In this document: piece by piece, positions 1-8,015 of the stretch
Numbering within the stretch: the first letter of the stretch is position 1
Layout: every line of letters begins with the position of its first letter
Source: Cellulomonas persica
GTDB lineage: Bacteria; Actinomycetota; Actinomycetes; Actinomycetales; Cellulomonadaceae
DNA: 64,000 bases
Reading direction: 5' to 3'
Assembly (NCBI RefSeq): GCF_007989825.1
Contig: NZ_BJUA01000010.1
Span: forward strand, 1 to 64,000
The notes under the pieces: generated by a model
What the model was told of the DNA's origin: nothing
The model's input: the letters and a program-made list of their open reading frames with translations, nothing else
Database searches by the model: none
Made by a program: the position numbers and the translations under genes

Positions 1-160
1 CCGCCGCGGTGCGCGGTGCGCCGCCCCCGGGGCCGGACTCCTCGACCACCGAGCCCCACGCCTGGCACTCGCCGCACCGGCCGACCCACTTGCTCGTCGT
101 CCACCCGCACTCGGTGCACCGGAAGCCCGCGCGCACGCCGGCCCTGCTCTTGGTCGCCAC
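1..160 (-). CDS. radA: RadA/Sms DNA repair ATPase, N-terminal fragment
   Basis: The first 53 codons of RadA, a RecA-like ATPase that processes branched recombination intermediates; the rest lies left of the window. Read leftwards, the protein starts MATKSRAGVRAGFRC and shows the RadA zinc finger, with C15-x2-C18 and C29-x2-C32 around a WVGRC segment, then ECQAWGSV. This N-terminal C4 finger is diagnostic of the family. I chose GTG 160 because a TAGCGT hexamer ends 7 bases upstream, as expected for a leaderless transcript. An in-frame GTG at 169 would overlap that hexamer. The ATPase and Lon-like domains cannot be seen here. Confidence 0.9.
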   Translation of the reverse strand, partial: MATKSRAGVRAGFRCTECGWTTSKWVGRCGECQAWGSVVEESGPGGGAPRTAA

Positions 161-167
161 GGCCCGC

Positions 168-173
168 ACGCTA
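168..173 (-). promoter_or_regulatory. -10 hexamer TAGCGT of radA
   Basis: TAGCGT read leftwards, 7 bases before GTG 160. It matches the leaderless pattern seen before many genes here. No clear -35. Confidence 0.5.
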
Positions 174-571
174 TCCGCCGCCGCCGACACTCCCGCGCCG
201 CCCCTCGTCGGCCCGCGCGTCCCGCCCGCCGCGTCCCACCCCGCCGCGCCGCATCCCGCCGCGCCGCGTCCCGCCCCGCCGAGCCGCGCCCGCGGCGTCG
301 GCACCCCGCCGGTCCCGCTCGCGGGCGTCGAGCGCGGTGCCTCGCGTCGGCATCGCGCGTCCGGCCGACGACCGGGTCCGTGACACGCGACGCTCGCGGT
401 CGGCGCCACCACGTTCGTCGGACTGCTCGCGACCGAGCTCGACCCCGCCGGGTGCGCGCTGATGAGCGCTTCGGCCGTCGCGCAGGGCGACCGTTCCTCT
501 CGCGTGGGGCGGGGTGGCCGTCGGCGACGCGCGAGGCGCGGGTCGCCGAGGCCGTCGCCACGTGCGCTGGG
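174..571. other. Divergent intergenic region between radA and the next gene
   Basis: About 400 bases with no convincing gene. The left part is a cgccgcgcc-type low-complexity run (about 230-290). Short open frames here have no ribosome site and poor codon bias. The right end leads into a promoter at 572. Confidence 0.5.
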
Positions 572-577
572 TAGGCT
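572..577 (+). promoter_or_regulatory. -10 hexamer TAGGCT
   Basis: TAGGCT about 43 bases before ATG 621. It would give a leader of roughly 37 bases containing the GAGGGGG ribosome site. Confidence 0.4.
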
Positions 578-620
578 GCGGCACGTCCGGACCACGGGCA
601 CAGTGCGGCGAGGGGGATCG

Positions 621-2366
621 ATGAGCAACACCGGACGACCTGACGAGCCGGGGCAGCCCGCGCCGGACCGACGCCCCGTCTGGGCGCCCCGCGACGGCGC
701 GCCCGGCTGGCCCGCGACCCCCGCCGCCGTCCCGCCCGCAGCGCCCACGGCCCCCGCTGCGACACCAGCCGCTGCGTCGGCACCCTCCGCGGCGCCGTCG
801 GCTGCGGCCACGTACACCGCTCCGTCCGCCCCGCTCGGTGCGTCCGGTGCCGCCTCGCCTGCTGCGCCGCCGGCCGCCGCTCCGGTCGCGTCGGCTGCCG
901 CTCCGCTCGGCACGCCGGGCGCCGGTGCGGCCGCGCAGCCCGCAGGCGCGCTGCCTGTTCGTCGGACCACGCCGCCTCCCGCGCAGCCGACCGTGACGCC
1001 GCGGGTCGGCGGGACGAGCGGCACCTCCGGCTCCAGCGCCCCGGGTTACGGCGTCCCGGGCTCCGGCACCTCCGGCTACAGCACCGCCGGGTACAGCGGC
1101 GTCGCGGGCTACAGCGGCTCGGCCGGGTACGCCGGCGCCTCGGGCGCCGGTGCGCCGGGCGGAGCCGCGTCCGGTCCCGCCGCGCCCGGCACGGGTCCGG
1201 CGCCGCACGTCGCGCAGGCCGCCTCGGCGTCCACGGGCGCGCACCGCGGCCCGGGCCAGCCCGACGGCGGCCCGGCTCAGCCTGGTCACGAGGCCGGCGG
1301 TTCCCAGCCCGGCCAGGGCACGGGTGCCCACGGCGCGCACGCCGCCGGTCCGGCGAGCCCGCCCCCGGGTGCGGTCCCCGCCGCCTCGTCGCCCGGTGCC
1401 CCTACCTCCGGTACCCGTGTCCCCGGTGGCCCTGCCTCCGGTGCCCCCTACCAGCCCGTCGGCGCCCCGTCGCCGACGGCTCCGGCCGCGGCCTCGCCGG
1501 CGTCCGGCGCTCCGACCGCGGGGTTCGCAGGGACCTCGCCGACCGGCGCGGGCGAGCCCGGGTCGGGGTTCCCGACGTCCGGCGCGTCGGTCGCGGGCGA
1601 CGGCAGCGGAGCTCCCGCGAGCGGCCGCCCCGACCCGTCCGAGGGCGGTTCGAAGCGGCCGGCCTGGCTGCTGCCCGTCGCGATCGGTGGCGGGGTGCTC
1701 GTCGTCGCCGCGGTGGTCGTGGGGATCGTCCTCGCGAACCGCGACTCCGACTCGGCATCGCCCGACCCCGTCGTCGCGACGACGATCCGGCTCCCCTCCC
1801 CGACGCCGTCGATCGAGCCCGTCGCACGCGAGGCGACGACGCCGTTCGCGAGCGCGCTGCCCACGACCGTGCTGCAGTACGCGCTCGCGTCGTCGGCGCC
1901 CGACGAGTCGTGGGTGACCGCGGGTGCGCTCGAGGCGTACACGGAGTCGTTCAGCGACGGCGGCGACGTCACCGTGACCGTCCAGTCGGGACAGTGGGCG
2001 ACGCAGGACGAGGCGCGCGCGTTCACCGAGGCGCTCGTCGCCGAGCTGCCGACCGCTCAGGCCGCAGGCGAGGGGACGAGCGACGAGGTCGGCGGCGGGT
2101 CCGAGACGGACGGGGCCGCGACTGACGACGCCACCGGTGCCGCGAGCGACGAGACCACCGGCACCGCGGACGCGCCGACGTCCGGCCGTGACGAGCTCCC
2201 GCAGACCGGCGCGGTGCGCGTCGACGGCGAGCGGGTCGGCACGTACACGGCCGTGGCGCTCGGTGACGGCACGGGCGTCGTCGTCTGGCGCAACCTCACC
2301 GCGGTCTTCCGCATCGAGGGCCCGGCCGAGGACATCCTCGACCTCTACCGCGCCTTCCCCCTGTAA
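621..2366 (+). CDS. Pro/Ala-rich single-pass membrane protein, unknown function
   Basis: A 581-residue protein I do not recognise. Residues 1-345 are a low-complexity cytoplasmic region rich in Ala, Pro, Gly, Ser and Thr, including GYSG-type repeats around residues 145-180. One membrane helix follows at about 349-372 (WLLPVAIGGGVLVVAAVVVG). The C-terminal 210 residues form an outside domain split by an Asp/Glu/Thr-rich insert; it ends in a segment that looks folded (GTYTAVALGDGTGVVVWRN). ATG 621 is chosen because GAGGGGG stands 6 bases upstream; the open frame extends back to 462 but without a ribosome site and with poor codons. The layout resembles actinobacterial envelope sensors or anchors, but that is inference. 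Confidence 0.75.
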   Translation: MSNTGRPDEPGQPAPDRRPVWAPRDGAPGWPATPAAVPPAAPTAPAATPAAASAPSAAPSAAATYTAPSAPLGASGAASPAAPPAAAPVASAAAPLGTPGAGAAAQPAGALPVRRTTPPPAQPTVTPRVGGTSGTSGSSAPGYGVPGSGTSGYSTAGYSGVAGYSGSAGYAGASGAGAPGGAASGPAAPGTGPAPHVAQAASASTGAHRGPGQPDGGPAQPGHEAGGSQPGQGTGAHGAHAAGPASPPPGAVPAASSPGAPTSGTRVPGGPASGAPYQPVGAPSPTAPAAASPASGAPTAGFAGTSPTGAGEPGSGFPTSGASVAGDGSGAPASGRPDPSEGGSKRPAWLLPVAIGGGVLVVAAVVVGIVLANRDSDSASPDPVVATTIRLPSPTPSIEPVAREATTPFASALPTTVLQYALASSAPDESWVTAGALEAYTESFSDGGDVTVTVQSGQWATQDEARAFTEALVAELPTAQAAGEGTSDEVGGGSETDGAATDDATGAASDETTGTADAPTSGRDELPQTGAVRVDGERVGTYTAVALGDGTGVVVWRNLTAVFRIEGPAEDILDLYRAFPL

Positions 2367-2383
2367 TCCCTGGAGCGCCCCGC

Positions 2384-2640
2384 GCGAGCGCGGTAGATCG
2401 AACCCGAGCGCACCCTGCGAGCCCCGGCGCTCGCACCGCATCGACCGCCCTCGCACCGCATCTACCGCGCTCGAGCGCGGTCTCCCGCGCGCGCTGGGTC
2501 TGCCGCGAGTGCTGGGTCGACGGTGCTCGCGGGGGTGACCGCGTCCTCTCCCTCTGGCCCGTTCCCCGCGCGAGCGCGGTAGATCGGACGCGAGCGCGGC
2601 ATGTGGGGACCGGCGCTCGGAGCGCATCTACCGCGCTCGC
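2384..2640. repeat. Cluster of direct and inverted GAGCGCGGTAGATCG repeats between convergent genes
   Basis: The 328-base gap 2367-2694 holds no gene but contains copies of a short element. GAGCGCGGTAGATCG occurs at 2386-2400 and 2573-2587. The inverted form ATCTACCGCGCTCG occurs at 2460-2473 and 2626-2639. Weaker variants lie between. Facing copies could form hairpins at the 3' ends of the two convergent genes. A further inverted copy lies at 4087-4102, so the element is dispersed. Confidence 0.7.
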
Positions 2641-2694
2641 GCTTGATCTGCGGCGGTCGCGGTGGGTCGAGGGCGGGCGCGTTGCCGGCGGGTG

Positions 2695-3021
2695 TCAGGA
2701 GGCGCGGAGGACGTAGCCCAGGCCGCGCTGGGTGTGGAGCATCGGGGTGCGGCCCTTGTCGATCTTGCGGCGCAGGTAGCTGACGTAGAGCTCGACGACT
2801 CCGTCGGCGCCGCCCCGGTCGTCGCGCCAGACGCGGTCCAGGATCATCCGCTTGGACAGGACGCGGCGCGGGTTGCGCATGAAGTAGGTGAGCAGGGCGC
2901 GCTCGGTGGGGGTGAGGTGGATGCGCTCGCCCCCACGCGTGACCTCGCCGCTCGTCTCGTCGAGCTGCAGGTCGCCGACGACGAGCGTCCCGGGGGGAGC
3001 GGTGGTGGTCGTGGCTGTCAT
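2695..3021 (-). CDS. Orphan OmpR/PhoB-type winged-helix DNA-binding protein
   Basis: A 108-residue protein made of little more than the C-terminal DNA-binding domain of OmpR/PhoB response regulators. The family pattern is clear: LTPTERALLTYFMRNPRRVLS, then ILDRVW, VELYVSYLRRKID, and the terminal HTQRGLGYVL wing. No receiver domain with a phosphorylated Asp precedes it, and the upstream DNA (3022-3307) is a tandem repeat, not a remnant coding region. No histidine kinase gene is nearby. It probably binds DNA without phosphorylation control. The start ATG 3021 has GAGCGT 6 bases upstream, which may be a leaderless -10. Confidence 0.85.
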   Translation of the reverse strand: MTATTTTAPPGTLVVGDLQLDETSGEVTRGGERIHLTPTERALLTYFMRNPRRVLSKRMILDRVWRDDRGGADGVVELYVSYLRRKIDKGRTPMLHTQRGLGYVLRAS

Positions 3022-3170
3022 GCCGCAACGCTCGCCGCGCTGACTGGAACCGGCCTGGGCCAGACCTGGGAGAACCCTGGGAATGCGGGCGATCCGGACG
3101 CGCGCCCCCGGGGCCCGGTCAGCGGTCGCCAGGCGCGGGGTGGCCAGCGCGCGGGACGGTGCGGGGTCAG

Positions 3171-3290
3171 CCGTGCGCTGGATGGGTGGGGTCGGCCGTG
3201 CGCCGGATGGGGTGGGTCGGCCGGCGCTGGACGGGTGGGGTGGCCTTGCGCTGGACGGGTCGGGTGGCCGTGCGCTGGACGGGGCGGGGC
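3171..3290. repeat. Five tandem copies of a 23-25 bp unit
   Basis: Units begin at 3171, 3196, 3221, 3244 and 3268 and follow ccgtgcgctggacgggtggg with small changes. The array ends 17 bases before the stop codon of the leftward TetR gene, so it lies in that gene's 3' flank. The units are adjacent with no spacers, so this is not a CRISPR. Confidence 0.8.
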
Positions 3291-3307
3291 GTGGGCCGGC
3301 GGGTGGG

Positions 3308-3952
3308 TCAGCCGAGGGTCGGGATGGGCGTACCGGGGCATGCGGCGCGCAGGATCGCCTCGATCGCGACGCGCGTCTCCTCGGCCAGCCGCACGGCCGA
3401 CGGCTCGAGCAGCCACTGGATCTGCAGCCCGTCCATCACCGCGATGACCGCGTTCGCGGCACTCGTCGCGGTCTCGTCGTCGACGCCCGGACCACCGACG
3501 ACCTTGACGGCCTGGACGATCTGGCCGCGCAGGGTGCGGTACCGGCCGATGACCCAGCCGCGCGCGGGGTGGTCCTCGGTGACGGACTCGCCGGTGAGCA
3601 CCGTGTAGCCCTGGACGATCCCGGACCGCTGCTCGTTGGCGCGCGCGGTGCGTACCAGGTGGTGGAACAGCTCGAGTCCGTCGGGGATGTGCTGACCCTC
3701 GAGGTCGCGCACGTCCTCCCGGTCGCGGTATTCGAGCACCTCGACGAGCAGCTGCTCCTTGGTGCCGAAGTGGTGCAGCACGCCCGCATGCGTGATGCCG
3801 ACCTGCTCGGCGACCTCGGCGAGCGAACCGGTCTTGTAGCCCTTGGTGCCGAACGTGCGCGCGGCGGCGCGCAGGATCTCGGCGCGGCGCTCGAGCGTGG
3901 CCCGTCGGGGGCGCCGCGCGCGCCGGGCGGGTGCCACGGTCTCGTCGTCCAT
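3308..3952 (-). CDS. TetR/AcrR family transcriptional regulator
   Basis: A 214-residue TetR-type repressor. A basic N-terminus (RRARRPRR) precedes the helix-turn-helix at about residues 24-70: RRAEILRAAARTFGTKGY, then SLAEVAEQVGITHAGVLHHFG, a textbook TetR recognition region. The remaining 140 residues are the helical ligand-binding domain; its ligand cannot be read from sequence. The gene is divergent from the PAP2 gene at 4209, so that gene is a possible target. The start has TAGGGT ending 7 bases upstream, suggesting a leaderless message. Confidence 0.88.
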   Translation of the reverse strand: MDDETVAPARRARRPRRATLERRAEILRAAARTFGTKGYKTGSLAEVAEQVGITHAGVLHHFGTKEQLLVEVLEYRDREDVRDLEGQHIPDGLELFHHLVRTARANEQRSGIVQGYTVLTGESVTEDHPARGWVIGRYRTLRGQIVQAVKVVGGPGVDDETATSAANAVIAVMDGLQIQWLLEPSAVRLAEETRVAIEAILRAACPGTPIPTLG

Positions 3953-3959
3953 GGCCGCG

Positions 3960-3965
3960 ACCCTA
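3960..3965 (-). promoter_or_regulatory. -10 hexamer TAGGGT of the TetR gene
   Basis: Read leftwards, TAGGGT ends 7 bases before ATG 3952. Confidence 0.45.
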
Positions 3966-4032
3966 CTGCCCCCACCGGACCCACCGACTGCCCGTCGGCA
4001 CGGCGATCACCCCTCCCGCGCCCACCCCCGGC

Positions 4033-4102
4033 CCGAGCGCGGTCGATCCGTCGCGAGCGCCGGTCGAGGAGGACCGCGTTCGTGTCCGATCTGCCGCGCT
4101 CG
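4033..4102. repeat. Dispersed GAGCGCGG..GATC repeat copies in a divergent promoter region
   Basis: Between the TetR and PAP2 genes a degenerate direct copy (CGAGCGCGGTCGATC near 4034) is followed by an exact inverted copy, CGATCTGCCGCGCTCG at 4087-4102. They match the cluster at 2384-2640. Confidence 0.6.
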
Positions 4103-4196
4103 TCGTGTGGGGAGGGTGGACGGTGACGGGTGGGGGCGGGTGGGGAGGGGGTGTGTGGGTCCGGGGGGAACGCGCAGGTCGGGGGCGGGCGTGGCT

Positions 4197-4202
4197 TAGC
4201 GT
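4197..4202 (+). promoter_or_regulatory. -10 hexamer TAGCGT of the PAP2 gene
   Basis: TAGCGT ends 6 bases before GTG 4209, the closest version of the leaderless layout. Confidence 0.5.
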
Positions 4203-4208
4203 GGGCGC

Positions 4209-5123
4209 GTGACGAGCGTGACGACGACGAGGCAGGCCGCACGCGAGCGTGCGGGCGTGGTCACGTGGTGCCTGGTGGTCGCGGTGGCCTGCATGGCCGG
4301 TGTGCTGGCGCTCTGGGGCGTGTTCGTGCGCACCGAGAACGGACAGCAGGTCGACGCGGCCGCGGTCGAGGGCGCCGCCTACGGGCAGACCGAGCTGTGG
4401 CGTGTGGCCGAGCGCGTGCTCGACGTCGTCTCGGTCGGCGCGGTCGCGGTCGTGCTGCTCGTCGCGATCGGGATCGCTGTGCTGCGCCGGCGCTGGGAGC
4501 TCGCGGTGCAGGTCGCGGTCGTCATGGGCGGCGCGAACCTGACGACGCAGGCGCTGAAGTACGGGGTGCTGTCGCGTCCCGAGCACGGCATCCCGATCGG
4601 CAGCCAGGCGAACTCGCTGCCGAGCGGGCACACCACGGCGGCCACCTCGATCGCGGTCGTCCTGCTGCTCGTCGTCCCGGCGCGGATGCGCCCGCTGGTC
4701 GCGACGGTCGGGGCCGCGTACGCCGCGGCGACCGGGGTCTCGACCCTCGTCGGCCAGTGGCACCGGCCCTCCGACGTGGTCGCGGCGGTCCTCGTCGTGC
4801 TGGGGTGGACGGCGGCCACGTGCGCGATCACGGCCCTGTGGCCCGCGCGCCTGGCGGAGGACGCGCTCGACGGCCCGCCCCCGACTCCCCGTACGCTGCG
4901 GGGCGCGCTCGTCGTGCTCGTCGCGGTGGGTGCGGCGGCGGCGGTCGTCGCGGCGGTCGCCTTGTCCCGGACGTTCGCGGCAGTACCGTCGGTGGGGACG
5001 CGTGAGGAGCTGCTCACGGCGTACGCCGGCGGGGTCGCGGGGACCGTCGCGGCATGCGCGTGGGCGTTCGCGACAGCCCTCGCGCTGCGGCAGGGAGCGA
5101 GCAGGCGATTGCGGAGCGCTTGA
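4209..5123 (+). CDS. PAP2-superfamily membrane phosphatase
   Basis: A 304-residue membrane protein with the three acid-phosphatase signature blocks: K117-x5-R123-P124 (KYGVLSRP), PSGH at 138-141, and H185 with D189 in GQWHRPSDV. H141 and H185 should be the catalytic pair. Membrane helices are visible at about 18-38, 72-92, 101-113, 145-157, 163-180, 190-212 and two C-terminal stretches. Such enzymes remove phosphate from lipids such as phosphatidate or undecaprenyl diphosphate; the substrate here is not determinable. GTG 4209 is preceded by TAGCGT and no ribosome site. Confidence 0.87.
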   Translation: MTSVTTTRQAARERAGVVTWCLVVAVACMAGVLALWGVFVRTENGQQVDAAAVEGAAYGQTELWRVAERVLDVVSVGAVAVVLLVAIGIAVLRRRWELAVQVAVVMGGANLTTQALKYGVLSRPEHGIPIGSQANSLPSGHTTAATSIAVVLLLVVPARMRPLVATVGAAYAAATGVSTLVGQWHRPSDVVAAVLVVLGWTAATCAITALWPARLAEDALDGPPPTPRTLRGALVVLVAVGAAAAVVAAVALSRTFAAVPSVGTREELLTAYAGGVAGTVAACAWAFATALALRQGASRRLRSA

Positions 5124-5133
5124 CCGCGCGTCG

Positions 5134-5139
5134 TAGAGT
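5134..5139 (+). promoter_or_regulatory. Candidate -10 hexamer TAGAGT of topA
   Basis: TAGAGT lies about 60 bases before ATG 5200, in the 76-base gap after the PAP2 gene. The nearby TTGACC is too close (8 bases) to be its -35. Confidence 0.35.
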
Positions 5140-5199
5140 CCGCAGACGGACGGCACCACCCGGATGGCCGAGTGGGCCGAGCAGAAGGAAGAGGCACGC

Positions 5200-7914
5200 A
5201 TGTCGGCAGGGCGCAAGCTCGTCATCGTCGAGTCGCCCGCCAAGGCCCGCACGATCGCGGGGTACCTGGGCGACGACTTCGACGTGGAGGCGAGCGTCGG
5301 GCACATCCGTGACCTGCCGCAGCCCTCGGAGCTGCCGGCCGAGATGAAGAAGGGGCCCTTCGGCAAGTTCGCGGTCGACGTGGACAACGGGTTCACCCCG
5401 TACTACGTGGTCGACTCGGACAAGAAGAAGAAGGTCGCCGAGCTCAAGAAGCTCCTCAAGGAGTCCGACGAGCTGTACCTCGCCACCGATGAGGACCGCG
5501 AGGGCGAGGCCATCGCGTGGCACCTGCTGTCCGAGCTCAAGCCCAAGGTCCCCGTCAAGCGCATGGTGTTCCACGAGATCACCCGCGAGGCGATCACCCG
5601 GGCGCTCGAGAACACGCGCGAGCTCGATGACCGCCTCGTCGACGCGCAGGAGACCCGGCGCATCCTCGACCGTCTGTACGGCTACGAGGTCAGCCCGGTG
5701 CTGTGGCGCAAGGTCCGCCAGGGCCTGTCCGCGGGCCGCGTGCAGTCGGTCGCGACGCGCATGGTCGTCGAGCGCGAGCGTGAGCGCATGGCGTTCGTCG
5801 CGGCGGACTACTGGGACGTGACCGGCACGTTCGCGGTGGCCGACGAGGACGAGCCCGCCTTCTCGGCGCGCCTGACGTCCCTGGACGGCACGCGGGTCGC
5901 CTCCGGGCGTGACTTCACCGACCGCGGCGTGCTCAAGAGCGACGCGGTGCAGCTCGACGAGGCCGCGGCCACGTCGCTGGTGGCGGCGCTCGACGGTGCG
6001 GGCTTCGAGGTCCGCAGCCTCGAGACCAAGCCGTACACGCGCCGCCCGGCGGCGCCGTTCACGACGTCGACGCTCCAGCAGGAGGCGTCGCGCAAGCTGC
6101 GCATGTCCTCGCGGCAGACGATGCGCACCGCGCAGTCGCTGTACGAGAACGGCTACATCACCTACATGCGTACCGACTCGCCGGTGCTCTCGACGCAGGC
6201 GATCGACGCCGCGCGGCGCCAGGCGGCCGAGCTGTACGGCGCCGAGTACGTCCCGGACGCGCCGCGCGTCTACACGTCCAAGGCGAAGGGCGCCCAGGAG
6301 GCGCACGAGGCCATCCGTCCCGCGGGTGACCACTTCCGCACGCCCGCACAGGTGGCGCGTGAGCTGTCGGGGGACCAGTTCAAGCTGTACGAGCTGATCT
6401 GGAAGCGCACGGTGGCCTCGCAGATGGCCGACGCGCGTGGGCAGACCGCGTCCGTGCGGCTCGGGGCGAGGGCGTCCGACGGGCGTGACGCGGTGTTCTC
6501 CGCGTCCGGCACCGTCATCACGTTCCGCGGGTTCCTCGCGGCGTACGAGGAGGGCCGGGACGTCTCCCGGTACGACGACGACGCCGCGCCGGCCGACGAG
6601 AAGGACGCCCGCCTGCCGAAGATGGCCGAGGGCGACCCGCTCACGGGCCGCGACCTCGCCGCGGACGGGCACCGGACCTCGCCGCCGCCGCGCTACACCG
6701 AGGCGTCGCTGGTCAAGGCGCTCGAGGAGCGCGGCATCGGCCGCCCCTCGACGTATGCCGCGACGATCTCCGTGATCCAGGACCGCGGGTACGTCACGAA
6801 CCGCGGCCAGGCGCTCGTGCCGTCGTGGCTCGCGTTCGCGGTGACGCGGCTGCTCGAGGAGAACTTCGAGCGGCTGGTCGACTACGACTTCACGGCCGCG
6901 ATGGAGCAGGACCTCGACGCGATCGCCGCGGGCGACAAGGACCGCGTGGCGTGGCTGACGCAGTTCTACTTCGGGGACACCGCGGCCGGGACCGACGCCG
7001 AGGGTCTGCGCGACCTCGTCGCGAACCTCGGCGAGATCGACGCGCGTGAGGTGAACTCGATCCCGATCGGCGACGGCATCACGCTGCGCGTCGGCCGCTA
7101 CGGCCCGTACCTCGAGGACCCGTCGGTGCTCGGTGAGGACGGCAACCCGCGACGCGCGTCGGTGCCCGACGACCTCGCGCCGGACGAGCTCACGCCCGCC
7201 CGGGCCCGCGAGCTGATCGAGAGCGAGCCCGAGGGCGACAAGGTGCTCGGCACCGACCCGACCACGGGCACGACGATCGTCGCGAAGAACGGCCGCTACG
7301 GGCCGTACGTGACCGAGCTGCTGCCCGAGCCGGAGATCGACCCGTCGCTGTCCGCCGCGGCGAAGAAGAAGGCGCTCGCGGCCGCACCGAAGCCGCGCAC
7401 CGCGTCGCTGTTCCGCTCGATGTCGCTCGAGACCGTGACCCTCGAGGACGCCCTCAGGCTGCTCTCCCTGCCGCGCGTCGTCGGCGTCGACCCCGAGTCG
7501 GGTGCCGAGATCACGGCGCAGAACGGCCGGTACGGGCCGTACCTGAAGAAGGGCACGGACTCGCGGACGCTCGCCTCCGAGGAGGCGCTGTTCACGACGA
7601 CGCTCGAGGAGGCGCTCGCGATCTACGCCCAGCCCAAGCGGGGCCGCGGCGCGACCGCCACGCCGCCGCTGCGTGAGCTCGGCGACGACCCGACGTCCGG
7701 CAAGCCGATCGTCGTGAAGGACGGCCGGTTCGGGCTGTACGTGACCGACGGCGAGACGAACCGGACCCTGCCGCGCGACGTGACCGCCGAGTCGATCACG
7801 CCCGAGCAGGCGATCCAGCTCCTCGCCGACAAGCGCGCGTCGGCACCGGCCAAGAAGAAGGCCCCGGCGCGGCGTGCGACGACGACGCGCAAGAAGGCCG
7901 CGTCGAAGTCCTGA
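5200..7914 (+). CDS. topA: DNA topoisomerase I
   Basis: Type IA topoisomerase of 904 residues that relaxes negative supercoils. The TOPRIM domain opens with KLVIVESPAKARTI and contains DEDREGEAIAWHL. The active-site tyrosine is Y322 in GYITYMRTDS. The C-terminal part carries repeated NGRYGPYV-type units and a Lys/Ala-rich tail (KKKAPARRATTTRKKAA), the actinobacterial form without the zinc fingers of the E. coli enzyme. ATG 5200 is favoured over an in-frame ATG at 5164 because GGAAGAGG lies 7 bases before it and the next residues (MSAGRKLVIVES) match the usual start. A strong hairpin follows the stop. Confidence 0.97.
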   Translation: MSAGRKLVIVESPAKARTIAGYLGDDFDVEASVGHIRDLPQPSELPAEMKKGPFGKFAVDVDNGFTPYYVVDSDKKKKVAELKKLLKESDELYLATDEDREGEAIAWHLLSELKPKVPVKRMVFHEITREAITRALENTRELDDRLVDAQETRRILDRLYGYEVSPVLWRKVRQGLSAGRVQSVATRMVVERERERMAFVAADYWDVTGTFAVADEDEPAFSARLTSLDGTRVASGRDFTDRGVLKSDAVQLDEAAATSLVAALDGAGFEVRSLETKPYTRRPAAPFTTSTLQQEASRKLRMSSRQTMRTAQSLYENGYITYMRTDSPVLSTQAIDAARRQAAELYGAEYVPDAPRVYTSKAKGAQEAHEAIRPAGDHFRTPAQVARELSGDQFKLYELIWKRTVASQMADARGQTASVRLGARASDGRDAVFSASGTVITFRGFLAAYEEGRDVSRYDDDAAPADEKDARLPKMAEGDPLTGRDLAADGHRTSPPPRYTEASLVKALEERGIGRPSTYAATISVIQDRGYVTNRGQALVPSWLAFAVTRLLEENFERLVDYDFTAAMEQDLDAIAAGDKDRVAWLTQFYFGDTAAGTDAEGLRDLVANLGEIDAREVNSIPIGDGITLRVGRYGPYLEDPSVLGEDGNPRRASVPDDLAPDELTPARARELIESEPEGDKVLGTDPTTGTTIVAKNGRYGPYVTELLPEPEIDPSLSAAAKKKALAAAPKPRTASLFRSMSLETVTLEDALRLLSLPRVVGVDPESGAEITAQNGRYGPYLKKGTDSRTLASEEALFTTTLEEALAIYAQPKRGRGATATPPLRELGDDPTSGKPIVVKDGRFGLYVTDGETNRTLPRDVTAESITPEQAIQLLADKRASAPAKKKAPARRATTTRKKAASKS

Positions 7915-7926
7915 CCCCGGCGTGAC

Positions 7927-7962
7927 GACGCCCCGCCCGGCCCACCCGCCCGGCGGGGCGTC
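7927..7962 (+). terminator. Terminator hairpin after topA
   Basis: GACGCCCCGCC (7927-7937) pairs perfectly with GGCGGGGCGTC (7952-7962); 11 bp stem, 14-base loop. There is no T-run, as is usual in actinobacteria. Confidence 0.75.
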
Positions 7963-8003
7963 GCCGTCCGGGGGTGGTCCGTCGCCCGGCACGCTCCGCA
8001 CGC

Positions 8004-8009
8004 TAGGTT
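8004..8009 (+). promoter_or_regulatory. -10 hexamer TAGGTT
   Basis: TAGGTT ends 6 bases before ATG 8016; leaderless layout. Confidence 0.5.
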
Positions 8010-8015
8010 GACGCC

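Noticed and set aside
462..620. N-terminal extension of the membrane protein at 621
   Set aside because: Arg-rich, no ribosome site at 462, while ATG 621 has a good one and a -10 stands at 572.
171..2627. 818-codon leftward open frame over the Pro/Ala-rich membrane protein
   Set aside because: Composition is almost entirely Arg/Gly/Ala; the rightward frame has a ribosome site and a membrane helix.
5120..5139. TTGACC as the -35 of topA
   Set aside because: Only 8 bases separate it from TAGAGT; a sigma-70 type promoter needs about 17.
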